Assembly: GCA_019117605.1 (NCBI GenBank) | Contig: DWZK01000123.1 | Span: 1 to 32,647 of the forward strand | Reading direction: 5' to 3' | Origin: Candidatus Intestinimonas stercoravium | GTDB taxonomy: Bacteria; Bacillota; Clostridia; Oscillospirales; Oscillospiraceae | DNA: 32,647 nt | The notes under the pieces: generated by a model | What the model saw: only the letters and a program-made list of their open reading frames with translations | What the model was told of the DNA's origin: nothing | Databases searched by the model: none | Position numbers and translations under genes: made by a program | Shown: piece by piece, positions 1-7,509 of the stretch | Numbering within the stretch: the first letter of the stretch is position 1 | How the letters are laid out: each line of letters opens with the position of its first letter

Positions 1-701
1 CCGACTATCCCATCAAGCTGGTGACCTCCTACCAGAACAGCAAGCTCACCGTGCAGATCCACGGCACCAAGGTGGACGACACCTATGTGAAGATGACCAA
101 CAAGGTCCTCTCCTCCACCCCCTGGGAGACCGAGTACAAGGTGGATCCCTCCCTCCCCGCCGGCTCCACCAAGACGGAGCAGACCCCCTACACCGGCTAT
201 GTGGCGGAGGCCTACCGGAACATCTACAGCGGGGACGGCGAGCTCATCAGTTCCACCCTGGAATCCAAGAACACCTACCGCTCCCGGAACAAGATCGTAC
301 TGGTGAGCCCCGCCGACGCCGCAAACTACGGCCTGTCCACCGATGGGCTCCCCCTGCCCTCTCCCGACCCCGCCACTGTAGAGAGCCCGGCGGCAGAGAG
401 CCCTGTCCCCTCCGAGACGGCGGAGGCTCCGGCGGAGAGCCCTGCCGTGAGCGAGAGCCCCGCCCCCTCCGAGACGGCGGAGGCCCCGGCGGAGAGCCCT
501 GCCGCCAGCGAGAGCCCCGCCCCCTCCGATACGGCGGAGGCCCCGGCGGACAGCTCCGCCGTGAGCGAGAGCCCCGCCCCCTCTGAGACGCCGGCAGAGA
601 GCCCTGAGGCGGCCTCCACCCAGGTCCCCGACATCGGCATCCCCATCTCCTCCGCCGCTTTGGAGGACATGGCAGAGGCCGCAGAGGGAGGTGACCGGTG
701 A
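1..701 (+). CDS. VanW-family protein, C-terminal part (5' truncated by window)
   Basis: The frame is open from base 3 with no start in view, so the gene begins upstream. The visible part reads like the end of a VanW-family cell-envelope protein: a beta-rich stretch (KLTVQIHGTK, TPYTGYVAEAYRNIY) followed by SKNTYRSRNKIVLV, which is typical of the region just after the VanW domain in clostridial proteins. After about residue 115 of the visible part comes a Pro/Ala/Ser/Glu-rich tail made of roughly 19-residue repeats (SESPAPSETAEAPAESPA-like), probably an extended wall-spanning linker. The stop codon overlaps the next start (TGATG), so the DUF975 gene is translationally coupled. Function of the family is unknown beyond a link with glycopeptide resistance clusters. 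The family call is from remembered sequence pattern. Confidence 0.75.
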   Translation, partial: DYPIKLVTSYQNSKLTVQIHGTKVDDTYVKMTNKVLSSTPWETEYKVDPSLPAGSTKTEQTPYTGYVAEAYRNIYSGDGELISSTLESKNTYRSRNKIVLVSPADAANYGLSTDGLPLPSPDPATVESPAAESPVPSETAEAPAESPAVSESPAPSETAEAPAESPAASESPAPSDTAEAPADSSAVSESPAPSETPAESPEAASTQVPDIGIPISSAALEDMAEAAEGGDR

Positions 702-1609
702 TGCGCCCCACCTTCTCCCGCCGGGCCCTGAAGCAGCAGGCCAAACAGACCTTCTTCCGCTATCTCCGGCCCTGCCTGGCCGCCGCCTGCCTGCTCATGC
801 TCATCTCCGTGCTGACCCAGGTCTTCTCCCAGGCCACCGGCGGTTCGGTCATGGGCCTGCTCCTGAGGTGGGAAGACTACCCCATGGAGACGGGCCTCTG
901 GGTGGTCTCCGCCGACACCATGCTGCCCATCCTCTCCATCATGGGCCTGGAGCGGCTGGGCGGTCTGGGAGGCGTGGTCTTCTCCCTGGCCTCCCCGGAG
1001 AGCGGCGTGGTCATGGTAGTGCCCATGGGCTGGCTCCAGCTGGTCAATCTGGTGCTGGTGCATGTGGTGGTCTTCCTGGTCACCGTCCCCCTCCAATACG
1101 GAGCCCTGAGCCAATTCCACTACGTCCTGCTGGGCCAGCCCCGGCCCTTCCGCGCTCTGCTGGACTGGTATCTGGACCTGCGCCTCACCGCCAAAGCCCT
1201 GGCCGCCCAGGTGCTCCTGGCGCTGTGGCGGGGAGCGACCTCGGCCCTCTGCCTCCTGCCCAGCCTGGCCTGCCTCCTGGCGGGGACTGTTATGTCCTCC
1301 GCCCCGCTCCTCTCCCTCTCCTTCCCGCTGCTCCTGCTGGGGCTGGGGGCCGGCTATTTCTGTTACCTCCAGCTGCTCCCCGCCCAGTATCTGCTGGCCC
1401 AGCGGCCCCAGCTGGGCCTTGGGGACGCCTTCTCCAGGGCGTGGAGGCTGCTAAAGGGCCAGCGCTTCTCCTTCTTCCTGCTCGATCTGTCCTTCCTGCC
1501 CTGGTATATCGTCTCCCTCTTCCTGTGGGGGATCGCGGACCTGTTCATCCTCCCCTATGTATCCCTCACGAACCTCCTCTGTCTGGACGCTCTGGAGGAC
1601 CGTGTATGA
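701..1609 (+). CDS. DUF975-family integral membrane protein
   Basis: A 302-residue polytopic membrane protein. It has a basic amphipathic N-terminus (FSRRALKQQAKQTFF), then hydrophobic segments near residues 25-45, 105-135, 165-230 and 265-285, and the DUF975-like motif AFSRAWRLLKGQRFSFFLLDLSF close to the end. ATG 701 overlaps the previous stop and has GGAGGTG at about 688-694; GTG 698 is a less likely alternative start. It is probably co-transcribed with the VanW-like gene and followed by a GC-rich hairpin. DUF975 proteins have no established biochemical role. Confidence 0.8.
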   Translation: MRPTFSRRALKQQAKQTFFRYLRPCLAAACLLMLISVLTQVFSQATGGSVMGLLLRWEDYPMETGLWVVSADTMLPILSIMGLERLGGLGGVVFSLASPESGVVMVVPMGWLQLVNLVLVHVVVFLVTVPLQYGALSQFHYVLLGQPRPFRALLDWYLDLRLTAKALAAQVLLALWRGATSALCLLPSLACLLAGTVMSSAPLLSLSFPLLLLGLGAGYFCYLQLLPAQYLLAQRPQLGLGDAFSRAWRLLKGQRFSFFLLDLSFLPWYIVSLFLWGIADLFILPYVSLTNLLCLDALEDRV

Positions 1610-1613
1610 GCGC

Positions 1614-1642
1614 AAGGGCGCGGCCGCTCCGGCCGCGCCCTT
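1614..1642 (+). terminator. GC-rich hairpin after DUF975 gene
   Basis: A perfect 12-bp stem (AAGGGCGCGGCC / GGCCGCGCCCTT) with a 5-nt loop starts five bases after the DUF975 stop. The 3' T-run is only TT-A, so termination would be weak. Confidence 0.5.
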
Positions 1643-1679
1643 ATCCCCGCCGACTGCGAAGGAGCGTGTAAAATTTCCT

Positions 1680-2354
1680 ATGTTCCAAGGTTTTTCCGAC
1701 GCCGCCACCGACTTCCTCTGGGGCATCCGCTTCAACAACGAGCGCCCCTGGTTCGAGGCCCACAAGGCCGAGTACCTCCAGTATGTGTACGAGCCCATGA
1801 AGGCGCTGAGCGGTGAAGTCTACGGGGCCATGGACCGGGCCTATCCCGAGCTGGGCCTGATGTGCAAGGTCTCCCGCATCTACCGGGACGCCCGGCGGCT
1901 CTACGGCCGGGGCCCCTACAAGGACCACCTGTGGTGGTCCATCCGGCAGCCCGCCGAGGAGTGGAGCACCTGTCCCATGTTCTGGTTCGAGATCGCCCCC
2001 GAGGGGTGCTCCTACGGCCTGGGCTATTACGCCGCCCGCCCCCTCTCCATGGCCAAGTTCCGGGCCCGGCTGGACAGGGACCCCAAGCCCTTCGAGAAGC
2101 TGGTCCGTGCCTTCAACAGGCAGGGGCGCTTCGCCCTGGAGAGCGATACCTACAAGCGGCCCAAGGGCGACCCGGGCCCGCTGCTCTCCCCCTGGTACAA
2201 CAGCCGGCACATCTCTCTCATCTGTCAGCGGGAGCCCGACGCCCTGCTGGCCTCTCCCACCCTGGTCCAGGAGCTCCTGGACGGCTTCAACGAGCTGATG
2301 CCTTTCTACCGCTACTTCTCCACCCTGGACGGAGACCCGGACCCCCGGACCTGA
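1680..2354 (+). CDS. DUF2461 family protein (TIGR02453-like)
   Basis: 224 residues starting MFQGFSDAATDFLWGIRFNN. The opening 'F.GF...FL..I..NN...WF..H...Y' and later 'KVSRIYRDARRLYGRGPYKDHLWW' are the hallmarks of the DUF2461/TIGR02453 family, soluble proteins of unknown function widespread in bacteria. The start was chosen because AAGGAG (1659-1664) lies at fair distance from ATG 1680 and homology begins right there; an upstream in-frame extension to 1557 only translates the hairpin and the end of the previous gene. Ends before a strong bidirectional hairpin shared with the convergent LCP gene. Confidence 0.85.
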   Translation: MFQGFSDAATDFLWGIRFNNERPWFEAHKAEYLQYVYEPMKALSGEVYGAMDRAYPELGLMCKVSRIYRDARRLYGRGPYKDHLWWSIRQPAEEWSTCPMFWFEIAPEGCSYGLGYYAARPLSMAKFRARLDRDPKPFEKLVRAFNRQGRFALESDTYKRPKGDPGPLLSPWYNSRHISLICQREPDALLASPTLVQELLDGFNELMPFYRYFSTLDGDPDPRT

Positions 2355-2362
2355 GACGGCAA

Positions 2363-2394
2363 AGCGCCGCGTGTCACAGACGGCACGCGGCGCT
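2363..2394. terminator. Bidirectional terminator between convergent genes
   Basis: Perfect 11-bp inverted repeat AGCGCCGCGTG / CACGCGGCGCT with a 10-nt loop. It is followed by GTTCTTTCC on the plus strand and by TTTGCC on the minus strand. It sits between the stops of the DUF2461 (plus) and LCP (minus) genes. Confidence 0.75.
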
Positions 2395-2406
2395 GTTCTT
2401 TCCTCT

Positions 2407-3435
2407 TCAGGATGCCTGCATGATATCCACCATATCCATGGTGAGAGGGGTGGTATAGGGGTCCAGCAGCGCATTGAAGATCTCCAGGCAGGCCTCCGGC
2501 TCCAACTCATAGCACCAGTCGTAGCCCCGATAGCTCACCGTCCCGTCGCCGGGGAGGGTCTCCCCCTGGATGCCGCTGTCCATGTCCAGCCCCACCGCCT
2601 TGCTGATGAACCAGGCGATGTCCTCCGCAGAGAGGTCGGTCTCCACGTTCTCCTGGAAGATCTCCACGAAGGTGTTGAACTTGGGCACATTGGAGAAAGA
2701 GAGGACCTTCTTGCCCACGGCGGCGAGGAGGGACCGCTGGGTCTCCGCCCGGCCCACGTCGGTGTAGCCGGAGCCGTCGTTGTTGTGGCGGAAGCGGACC
2801 ACCTCCATGGCCCCCTGTCCGTCCAGGTGGTGCATCCCCTCGGTATAGTGGATGCGGAGCTCCTGCCCCGGGGTAGTGTCATCATAGTCCATGTCGCAGG
2901 GGACATAGAAGTCCACGCCGCCCACCTCGTCCACCAGGCGGATGAAGCCCTGGATGTCCACCATCACATAGTAGTCGATGGGGACGCCGGTGAGCTGAGA
3001 GACCTCTTCCTTCAGTCCTTCGATGCCCTCCCGGGCGTAGATCCCGTTGATCTTGGGGAAGTCGTTGCGGACGAGGGTGTCGCGGGGGATGGACACCACT
3101 CCCACCTTCTGCCCCACCGTATCATAGGAGGCCACCATCAGGGTGTCGGTATTGCCGCCCCCCACGTCGGTGGCCACCAGCAGGAAGGTGTAGAACCCCT
3201 CCTTCCGCACCAGAGGGGTGGGAGTGGGCTCGGCGCTCTCCACCGGCTCTTCTACCGTCTCGGTGCTCTCGGGGACCTGTACCGACACCGGCGGGGCCTG
3301 CACCGGGGGGCGCAGCAGGGTCTTGGCCAGGCAGAAGCCCAGCACGATGAGGATGGAGCATGCCAATATCAGACGGTAGACGGCCCGGAACAGGCCGCCC
3401 CGCTTCTTCTTTTTCTTGATGAGCCGCTTTGCCAT
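2407..3435 (-). CDS. LytR-CpsA-Psr (LCP) family cell-wall glycopolymer ligase
   Basis: 342 residues. A very basic start (MAKRLIKKKKKRGG) precedes one membrane segment (about residues 17-40), a Pro/Glu/Thr linker and then the extracellular LCP domain. Family marks are TDTLMVASYD, VVSIPRDTLV, KINGIYA, VDEVGGVDF and VRFRHNNDGSGYTDVGRAETQR, which holds the Arg residues that bind the polyprenyl-pyrophosphate substrate. LCP enzymes move anionic glycopolymers from their lipid carrier to peptidoglycan on the outer face of the membrane. ATG 3435 was chosen over an in-frame start at 3648 because the membrane anchor should follow a short basic tail and because a good promoter (3497-3525) lies inside the longer version. 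Confidence 0.9.
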   Translation of the reverse strand: MAKRLIKKKKKRGGLFRAVYRLILACSILIVLGFCLAKTLLRPPVQAPPVSVQVPESTETVEEPVESAEPTPTPLVRKEGFYTFLLVATDVGGGNTDTLMVASYDTVGQKVGVVSIPRDTLVRNDFPKINGIYAREGIEGLKEEVSQLTGVPIDYYVMVDIQGFIRLVDEVGGVDFYVPCDMDYDDTTPGQELRIHYTEGMHHLDGQGAMEVVRFRHNNDGSGYTDVGRAETQRSLLAAVGKKVLSFSNVPKFNTFVEIFQENVETDLSAEDIAWFISKAVGLDMDSGIQGETLPGDGTVSYRGYDWCYELEPEACLEIFNALLDPYTTPLTMDMVDIMQAS

Positions 3436-3496
3436 GGGTCTCGCCTCTTTCTCCCCGCCGCCCGGGGGCAGGGGATCTCTTGTGCGCGCTTGTATC

Positions 3497-3525
3497 AGTA
3501 TACCAAGTATGACGGCCGGGGACAA
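3497..3525 (-). promoter_or_regulatory. Housekeeping promoter for the LCP gene
   Basis: Reading the minus strand: -35 TTGTCC, 17-bp spacer, -10 TATACT, about 60 bp upstream of the chosen LCP start. Confidence 0.65.
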
Positions 3526-3579
3526 GGAAAAGTTGCGCCCTGTCCGGGCTTTTTCTCTCTTTCTCCGCCCCCCCGCGTC

Positions 3580-3608
3580 TGGACGATCGGACCGAAGCAG
3601 GGTATACT
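3580..3608 (+). promoter_or_regulatory. Putative promoter for the NhaC-family antiporter gene
   Basis: -10 TATACT at 3603-3608 with a weak -35 TGGACG 17 bp upstream. It gives a leader of about 35 nt ending in a purine-rich ribosome binding site (GGGAGAGAGAGG) before ATG 3651. Confidence 0.5.
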
Positions 3609-3650
3609 TTCCTTGATGAAGATCTTTGGGAGAGAGAGGCCTGTCCATCC

Positions 3651-4958
3651 ATGGAAGCTGTAACGATCGTCCTGTTCATCGCCGCCCTGGCCCTGTGCCT
3701 GCTGCTGGACCTCCCCGTCCTGCTGGCCCTGGGGGTGGGGTTCTTCCTCTTCTGCGGCTACGGCCTCCTCCGGGGACATACCCTCTCCAGCCTCCTCTCC
3801 ATGGCCGTCTCCGGTGTCCGCACAGTCAGGGACATCCTCATCCTTTTCGTCCTTTTGGGGGTGCTCACCGCCCTCTGGCGGGCCTCCGGCACCATCCCAT
3901 CCATCGTCTCCTTCGCCGCCGGCCTCATCCGGCCCGCCCTGCTCCCCCTCCTCTCCTTCCTCCTCAATTCTCTCGTGTCTTTCCTCACCGGCTCCAGTTT
4001 CGGCACCACCGCCACCACCGGGGTGGTATGTATGACCATGGCCGCCGCCATGGGGGTGAGCCCCGTCATCGCCGCCGGGGCCGTGCTCTCGGGGGCCTAC
4101 TTCGGGGACCGGTGCTCTCCCGTCTCCACCAGCGCCCTGCTGGTGTGCGCCGTGACGGACACCGACCTCTTCCGGAACATACGGGGGATGGTGCGCACCG
4201 CCGCCGTCCCCTTCCTCCTCTCCTGTGCCGTGTATCTGGCCCTGGGCCTGCTGCCCACCGGGGCGGCGGGGGAGGGGCCGGACGCGGCCGCCCTGTTCAG
4301 CCAGGCCTTCCGCCTGGGCCCGGCGCCTCTGCTGCCGGCGGCGGTGCTCCTGCTCCTGGCCCTCCGGAAGGTGGACGTGAAGCGGACCATGCTGGCCAGC
4401 ATCGCCGCCGCCCTCGTGGTGAGCCTGACCGTACAGCATGCCTCCCCCGGCCAGCTCCTCCGCTTCGCCCTCACCGGCTATGAGGTGGGCATCCCCGCCC
4501 TCGCCCCCATCCTGGACGGAGGCGGGATCCTGTCCATGGTGGATGTGGCCGCCATCGTCCTGGTGGCCTCCTCCTACGCGGGGCTCTTCCAGGGCACGGG
4601 CCTCCTGGCGGGACTGGAGGCCCGGGTGGAGGCCCTGGGGCGGCGCACCACTCCCTTCTTCGCCCTGCTGTGCACCGCCGCCGCCACCGCCCTGCTGGTG
4701 TGCAACCAGTCCCTGTGCATCATGCTCACCCGTCAGATGTGCGCCGGGCTGGTCCCCGACCGGGAGTCCATGGCCCTGGACCTGGAGAACACCGCGGTCC
4801 TCCTCCCCGCCCTGGTCCCCTGGTCCATCGCCTGTGCGGTGCCCCTCTCCACTCTCTCCGCCCCGGCCCTCAGCCTGCTGGCGGCCTGCTACCTCTACCT
4901 TGTCCCCCTGTGGCAGCTGCGGCCCGGCGCGGGGCGGCCCGCTCCGGCGGCGGTCTGA
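3651..4958 (+). CDS. NhaC-family Na+/H+ antiporter
   Basis: 435 residues, almost entirely hydrophobic, with about 10-12 membrane segments. Signature stretches are SSFGTTATTGVVCMTMAAAMG and AGAVLSGAYFGDRCSPVSTS; the GDR/KxSPxSxS element is the conserved half-helix motif of NhaC carriers and is also seen in the second antiporter of this window at 19000-20433 (GDKISPLSDS). The usual role is exchange of cytoplasmic Na+ for protons or, in some members, for organic acids across the cytoplasmic membrane. The actual substrate cannot be read from the sequence. It stands alone between its own promoter and the two-component genes. Confidence 0.85.
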   Translation: MEAVTIVLFIAALALCLLLDLPVLLALGVGFFLFCGYGLLRGHTLSSLLSMAVSGVRTVRDILILFVLLGVLTALWRASGTIPSIVSFAAGLIRPALLPLLSFLLNSLVSFLTGSSFGTTATTGVVCMTMAAAMGVSPVIAAGAVLSGAYFGDRCSPVSTSALLVCAVTDTDLFRNIRGMVRTAAVPFLLSCAVYLALGLLPTGAAGEGPDAAALFSQAFRLGPAPLLPAAVLLLLALRKVDVKRTMLASIAAALVVSLTVQHASPGQLLRFALTGYEVGIPALAPILDGGGILSMVDVAAIVLVASSYAGLFQGTGLLAGLEARVEALGRRTTPFFALLCTAAATALLVCNQSLCIMLTRQMCAGLVPDRESMALDLENTAVLLPALVPWSIACAVPLSTLSAPALSLLAACYLYLVPLWQLRPGAGRPAPAAV

Positions 4959-4967
4959 ATTTTGAAA

Positions 4968-5013
4968 ATGTTTCGGATCTGGCCGCAGGATGTTTACCTT
5001 TTTCCGGTATGAT
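4968..5013 (+). promoter_or_regulatory. Activator-type promoter region of the two-component operon
   Basis: -10 TATGAT (5008-5013) has no recognisable -35. Instead, ATGTTT occurs at 4968-4973 and 4990-4995, exactly 22 bp (two helical turns) apart on the same face. That layout fits an OmpR/PhoB-type activator, possibly the regulator encoded in this operon. The assignment is inference. Confidence 0.35.
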
Positions 5014-5042
5014 AAGAGAGAACGACAGACAGGAGGGAGCCC

Positions 5043-6443
5043 ATGAGACGCCGGATCTTTCTTGAGCGCACCCTGACGGTGCTGGCCGCCCTGGTGGCCC
5101 TGCTGCTGGTGAGCGGTGTGGTGATCCATCTGGTGAACAGTGGGTACCGGCAGCGGATGGCCGACGCCATGGATGCCCGTCCCGCCCAGGTCCAGAGCAT
5201 CCTGGACATCTGGGAGCCCGCCTCCGACACCTGGCCGGAGCTGGACGAGCAGCTCTGGGAGCTGGACTACGGCCTCTATGTGATGTTGGCGGGCCAGGAG
5301 GTCTACTCCTCGCTGGAGCCCTTCCAGCGGGACCAGGCCCGGCATGCCGCTCAGGAGCTGTCCTGGCCGGAGGACATCGCCATCTCCTTCCAGGCCGACG
5401 GCATCCCCATGGTGGGGCTCCAGAGCGGGCCGTATACCATCCTGGCCCTGCTGCGGCCCGGCGGCCCGGGCTTCGTCCACCGGCCCCAGTCGGAGGCCAC
5501 TCTCCTGGCCCTGGCGGCCAGCGGCGTGACCGGGATCGCCGTGATCGTGCTCCTCAGCCTGCTCTTCACCGACCGGCAGGTCAAGCAGTTCCTCCGCCCC
5601 CTCAACGCCCTGACCGAGGCCGCCCGGCGGGTGGAGCAGGGGGACTACTCCCAGCCGGTGGGGACGCAGGGACAGGATGGATTCGCCGAGGTGTGCGCCG
5701 CCTTCGACCATATGCAGCAGCATCTGCTGGCAGAGCGGGAGAAGAACGCGGCCTATCAGCGGGCCCGGACCGACCTGGTGGCGGGGATCTCCCACGATCT
5801 GCGCACCCCCCTCACCTCCGTGAAGGGGTATCTCAAGGGGCTCCAGGATGGGGTGGCCCGGACGCCGGAGCGCCAGGCCCAATACCTGGACATCGCCTAC
5901 CGCAAGGCGTGCGCCATGGAGAAGCTGCTGGAGCGGCTGTTCTACTTCTCCAAGATGGAGACCGGGGAGCTCCCCCTCCACCTGGAGCGGACGGACCTGG
6001 GGGAACTGGTCCGCCGCTTCGTCCAGGAGAGCCAGGAGGAGCTGGGCCCCAAGGGGGTGGTCCTCACCCTGAAGGGGGCGCCCGCCCCCCACCCGCTGCA
6101 GGCGGACACAGAGCAGCTCTACCGGGTGCTGGGCAACCTCACCGACAACGCCATGCGCTACGCCAAGGCGGAGCGCCTGGAACTGACCCTCACCGTGTGG
6201 CGGGAGCGGGCATATGAGCGGCTGCGCTTCGCCGACAACGGCAAAGGCGTGCCCGAGGAGCAGCTCCCCCACCTCTTCGAGCTCTTCTGGAGGGGGGACA
6301 GCGCCCGGGGCAGCCGGAACGAGGGCAGCGGCCTGGGCCTGTATATCGTCAAACACATCATAGAGGCCCACGGAGGGACCGTGAGCGCCCGGAACGACGG
6401 GGGGCTGGTCTTCGAGATCGCCCTCCCTGCGGAGGAGGAGTGA
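5043..6443 (+). CDS. Sensor histidine kinase (HAMP/HisKA/HATPase)
   Basis: 466 residues. Membrane segments lie at about 9-31 and 153-175 and enclose a roughly 120-residue extracellular sensor domain with no recognisable fold. A HAMP linker (about 176-228) follows, then the H box ISHDLRTPLTSVKG with phospho-acceptor His251, N box NLTDNAMRYA (from about 365), G1 box DNGKGV, F box FELFWRGD and G2 box GSGLGLYIVK. All catalytic motifs are intact. Start ATG 5043 has AGGAGGG 6-7 bp upstream. The kinase gene precedes its regulator, with a gap of 6 bp, and they are surely co-transcribed. The signal is unknown; a cell-envelope stimulus is a guess from the neighbouring LCP gene. Confidence 0.93.
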   Translation: MRRRIFLERTLTVLAALVALLLVSGVVIHLVNSGYRQRMADAMDARPAQVQSILDIWEPASDTWPELDEQLWELDYGLYVMLAGQEVYSSLEPFQRDQARHAAQELSWPEDIAISFQADGIPMVGLQSGPYTILALLRPGGPGFVHRPQSEATLLALAASGVTGIAVIVLLSLLFTDRQVKQFLRPLNALTEAARRVEQGDYSQPVGTQGQDGFAEVCAAFDHMQQHLLAEREKNAAYQRARTDLVAGISHDLRTPLTSVKGYLKGLQDGVARTPERQAQYLDIAYRKACAMEKLLERLFYFSKMETGELPLHLERTDLGELVRRFVQESQEELGPKGVVLTLKGAPAPHPLQADTEQLYRVLGNLTDNAMRYAKAERLELTLTVWRERAYERLRFADNGKGVPEEQLPHLFELFWRGDSARGSRNEGSGLGLYIVKHIIEAHGGTVSARNDGGLVFEIALPAEEE

Positions 6444-6449
6444 GAGAAG

Positions 6450-7145
6450 ATGAGCCGTATCCTGATCGCAGAGGATGACGCCGAGATCGCCATGCTGGAA
6501 CGGGACTATCTGGAGATCGAGGGGTTCGAGACCGAGCTCGTAGAGGACGGTGAGCAGGCAGCGGCTGCCGCCCTGACGGGGCGCTATGACCTGATCCTGC
6601 TGGATCTGATGCTGCCCGGCTGCGACGGCTACGAGGTCTGCCGCCGTATCCGGGACCGGGTGGACGTGCCCATCCTCATGGTCACCGCCCGCACTGAGTC
6701 TGTGGACAAGATCCGGGGCCTGGGCCTGGGGGCGGACGACTACATCGCCAAGCCCTTCGACCCGGCCGAGCTGGTGGCCAGGGTGAAGGCCCACCTGAGC
6801 CGCTACGCCCGCCTCACCGGTGGAGGAGAGGAGAGCCCTGCCCAGGAGGTCATCACCATAGGGGACGTGGAGATCTTTCCCCGGAGCTGGAAAGTGTGCA
6901 AGGGCGGGCGGGAGCTGAAGATGCCCAACCGGGAGTTCACCCTCCTGAAGTTCCTGGCCGAGAACCCCAACATCGTCTTTTCCAAAGAGCAGCTCTTCGA
7001 GAAGATCTGGGGCTATGACTATGTGGGGGACAGCGCCACTGTCACCGTCCACATCGGCCGGATACGGGAGAAGATCGAGGACGACCCCACCCACCCCAAG
7101 ATCATCGAGACGGTCTGGGGGGCGGGCTACCGCCTCAACCGCTGA
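6450..7145 (+). CDS. OmpR/PhoB-type response regulator
   Basis: 231 residues. The receiver domain (1-115) has the acidic pair ED at 8-9, phospho-acceptor Asp52 (LLDLMLPG), Thr79 and Lys101 (AKPF). The winged-helix DNA-binding domain (about 135-230) shows REFTLLKFLAENPNIVFSKE, the recognition-helix stretch VTVHIGRIREKIEDD and the closing TVWGAGYRLNR. It is the partner of the kinase just upstream. The ribosome binding site overlaps the end of the kinase gene, so translation is coupled. A candidate operator is the ATGTTT direct repeat in front of the operon. Confidence 0.95.
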   Translation: MSRILIAEDDAEIAMLERDYLEIEGFETELVEDGEQAAAAALTGRYDLILLDLMLPGCDGYEVCRRIRDRVDVPILMVTARTESVDKIRGLGLGADDYIAKPFDPAELVARVKAHLSRYARLTGGGEESPAQEVITIGDVEIFPRSWKVCKGGRELKMPNREFTLLKFLAENPNIVFSKEQLFEKIWGYDYVGDSATVTVHIGRIREKIEDDPTHPKIIETVWGAGYRLNR

Positions 7146-7170
7146 TGCCCCGCTCTCGACCTGCCCTCCG

Positions 7171-7192
7171 CCGGGCCCTCTCAAAGGCCCGG
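7171..7192 (+). terminator. Short hairpin after the response regulator gene
   Basis: CCGGGCC / GGCCCGG stem with an 8-nt loop, 25 bases after the stop. There is no T-run, so it may only stabilise the 3' end. Confidence 0.35.
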
Positions 7193-7200
7193 GACATCAA

Positions 7201-7479
7201 AGCGGCGGACGCCTGGTCAGGCGTCCGCCGCTCAGCGTGTCAAAAAAGTCCAAATGGACTTTTTTGACACGCTGTCTGACATTTTGACTTACGTCAAAAT
7301 GTTCCTGACTGTACGCGAAAGTGGGGGCTCACTTGGTCTAAGGTGGCTTCGCCCGAAGGCATCTGGACTGCCCCCGGCAGTCCAGACCCCCTTTCACACT
7401 ATCCCCCCGTTGCTCCTCCGACCTGGTCCCTCTTTTTCGACAGTCTGAGCGGCGGACGCCTGGTCAGGCGTCCGCCGCT
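7201..7479. repeat. Gene-free cluster of five palindromes bracketed by an identical 32-bp hairpin
   Basis: The 364-bp gap between the response regulator and helicase genes holds no credible ORF but is packed with inverted repeats. The same perfect 32-bp palindrome (15-bp arms, starting AGCGGCGGACGCCTG) occurs at 7201-7232 and 7448-7479. Between them are an 18-bp-arm palindrome at 7234-7273 (arms AGCGTGTCAAAAAAGTCC), a 10-bp arm pair at 7279-7302 (ACATTTTGAC/GTCAAAATGT) and an 11-bp arm pair at about 7361-7387 (TCTGGACTGCC/GGCAGTCCAGA). It looks like a miniature intergenic repeat (REP/MITE-like) or a structured RNA. No T-run follows the GC-rich hairpins, so simple termination does not explain it. 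Confidence 0.7.
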
Positions 7480-7509
7480 TCTTCCCCGTATTCGGAGTAT
7501 TCGGAGCGC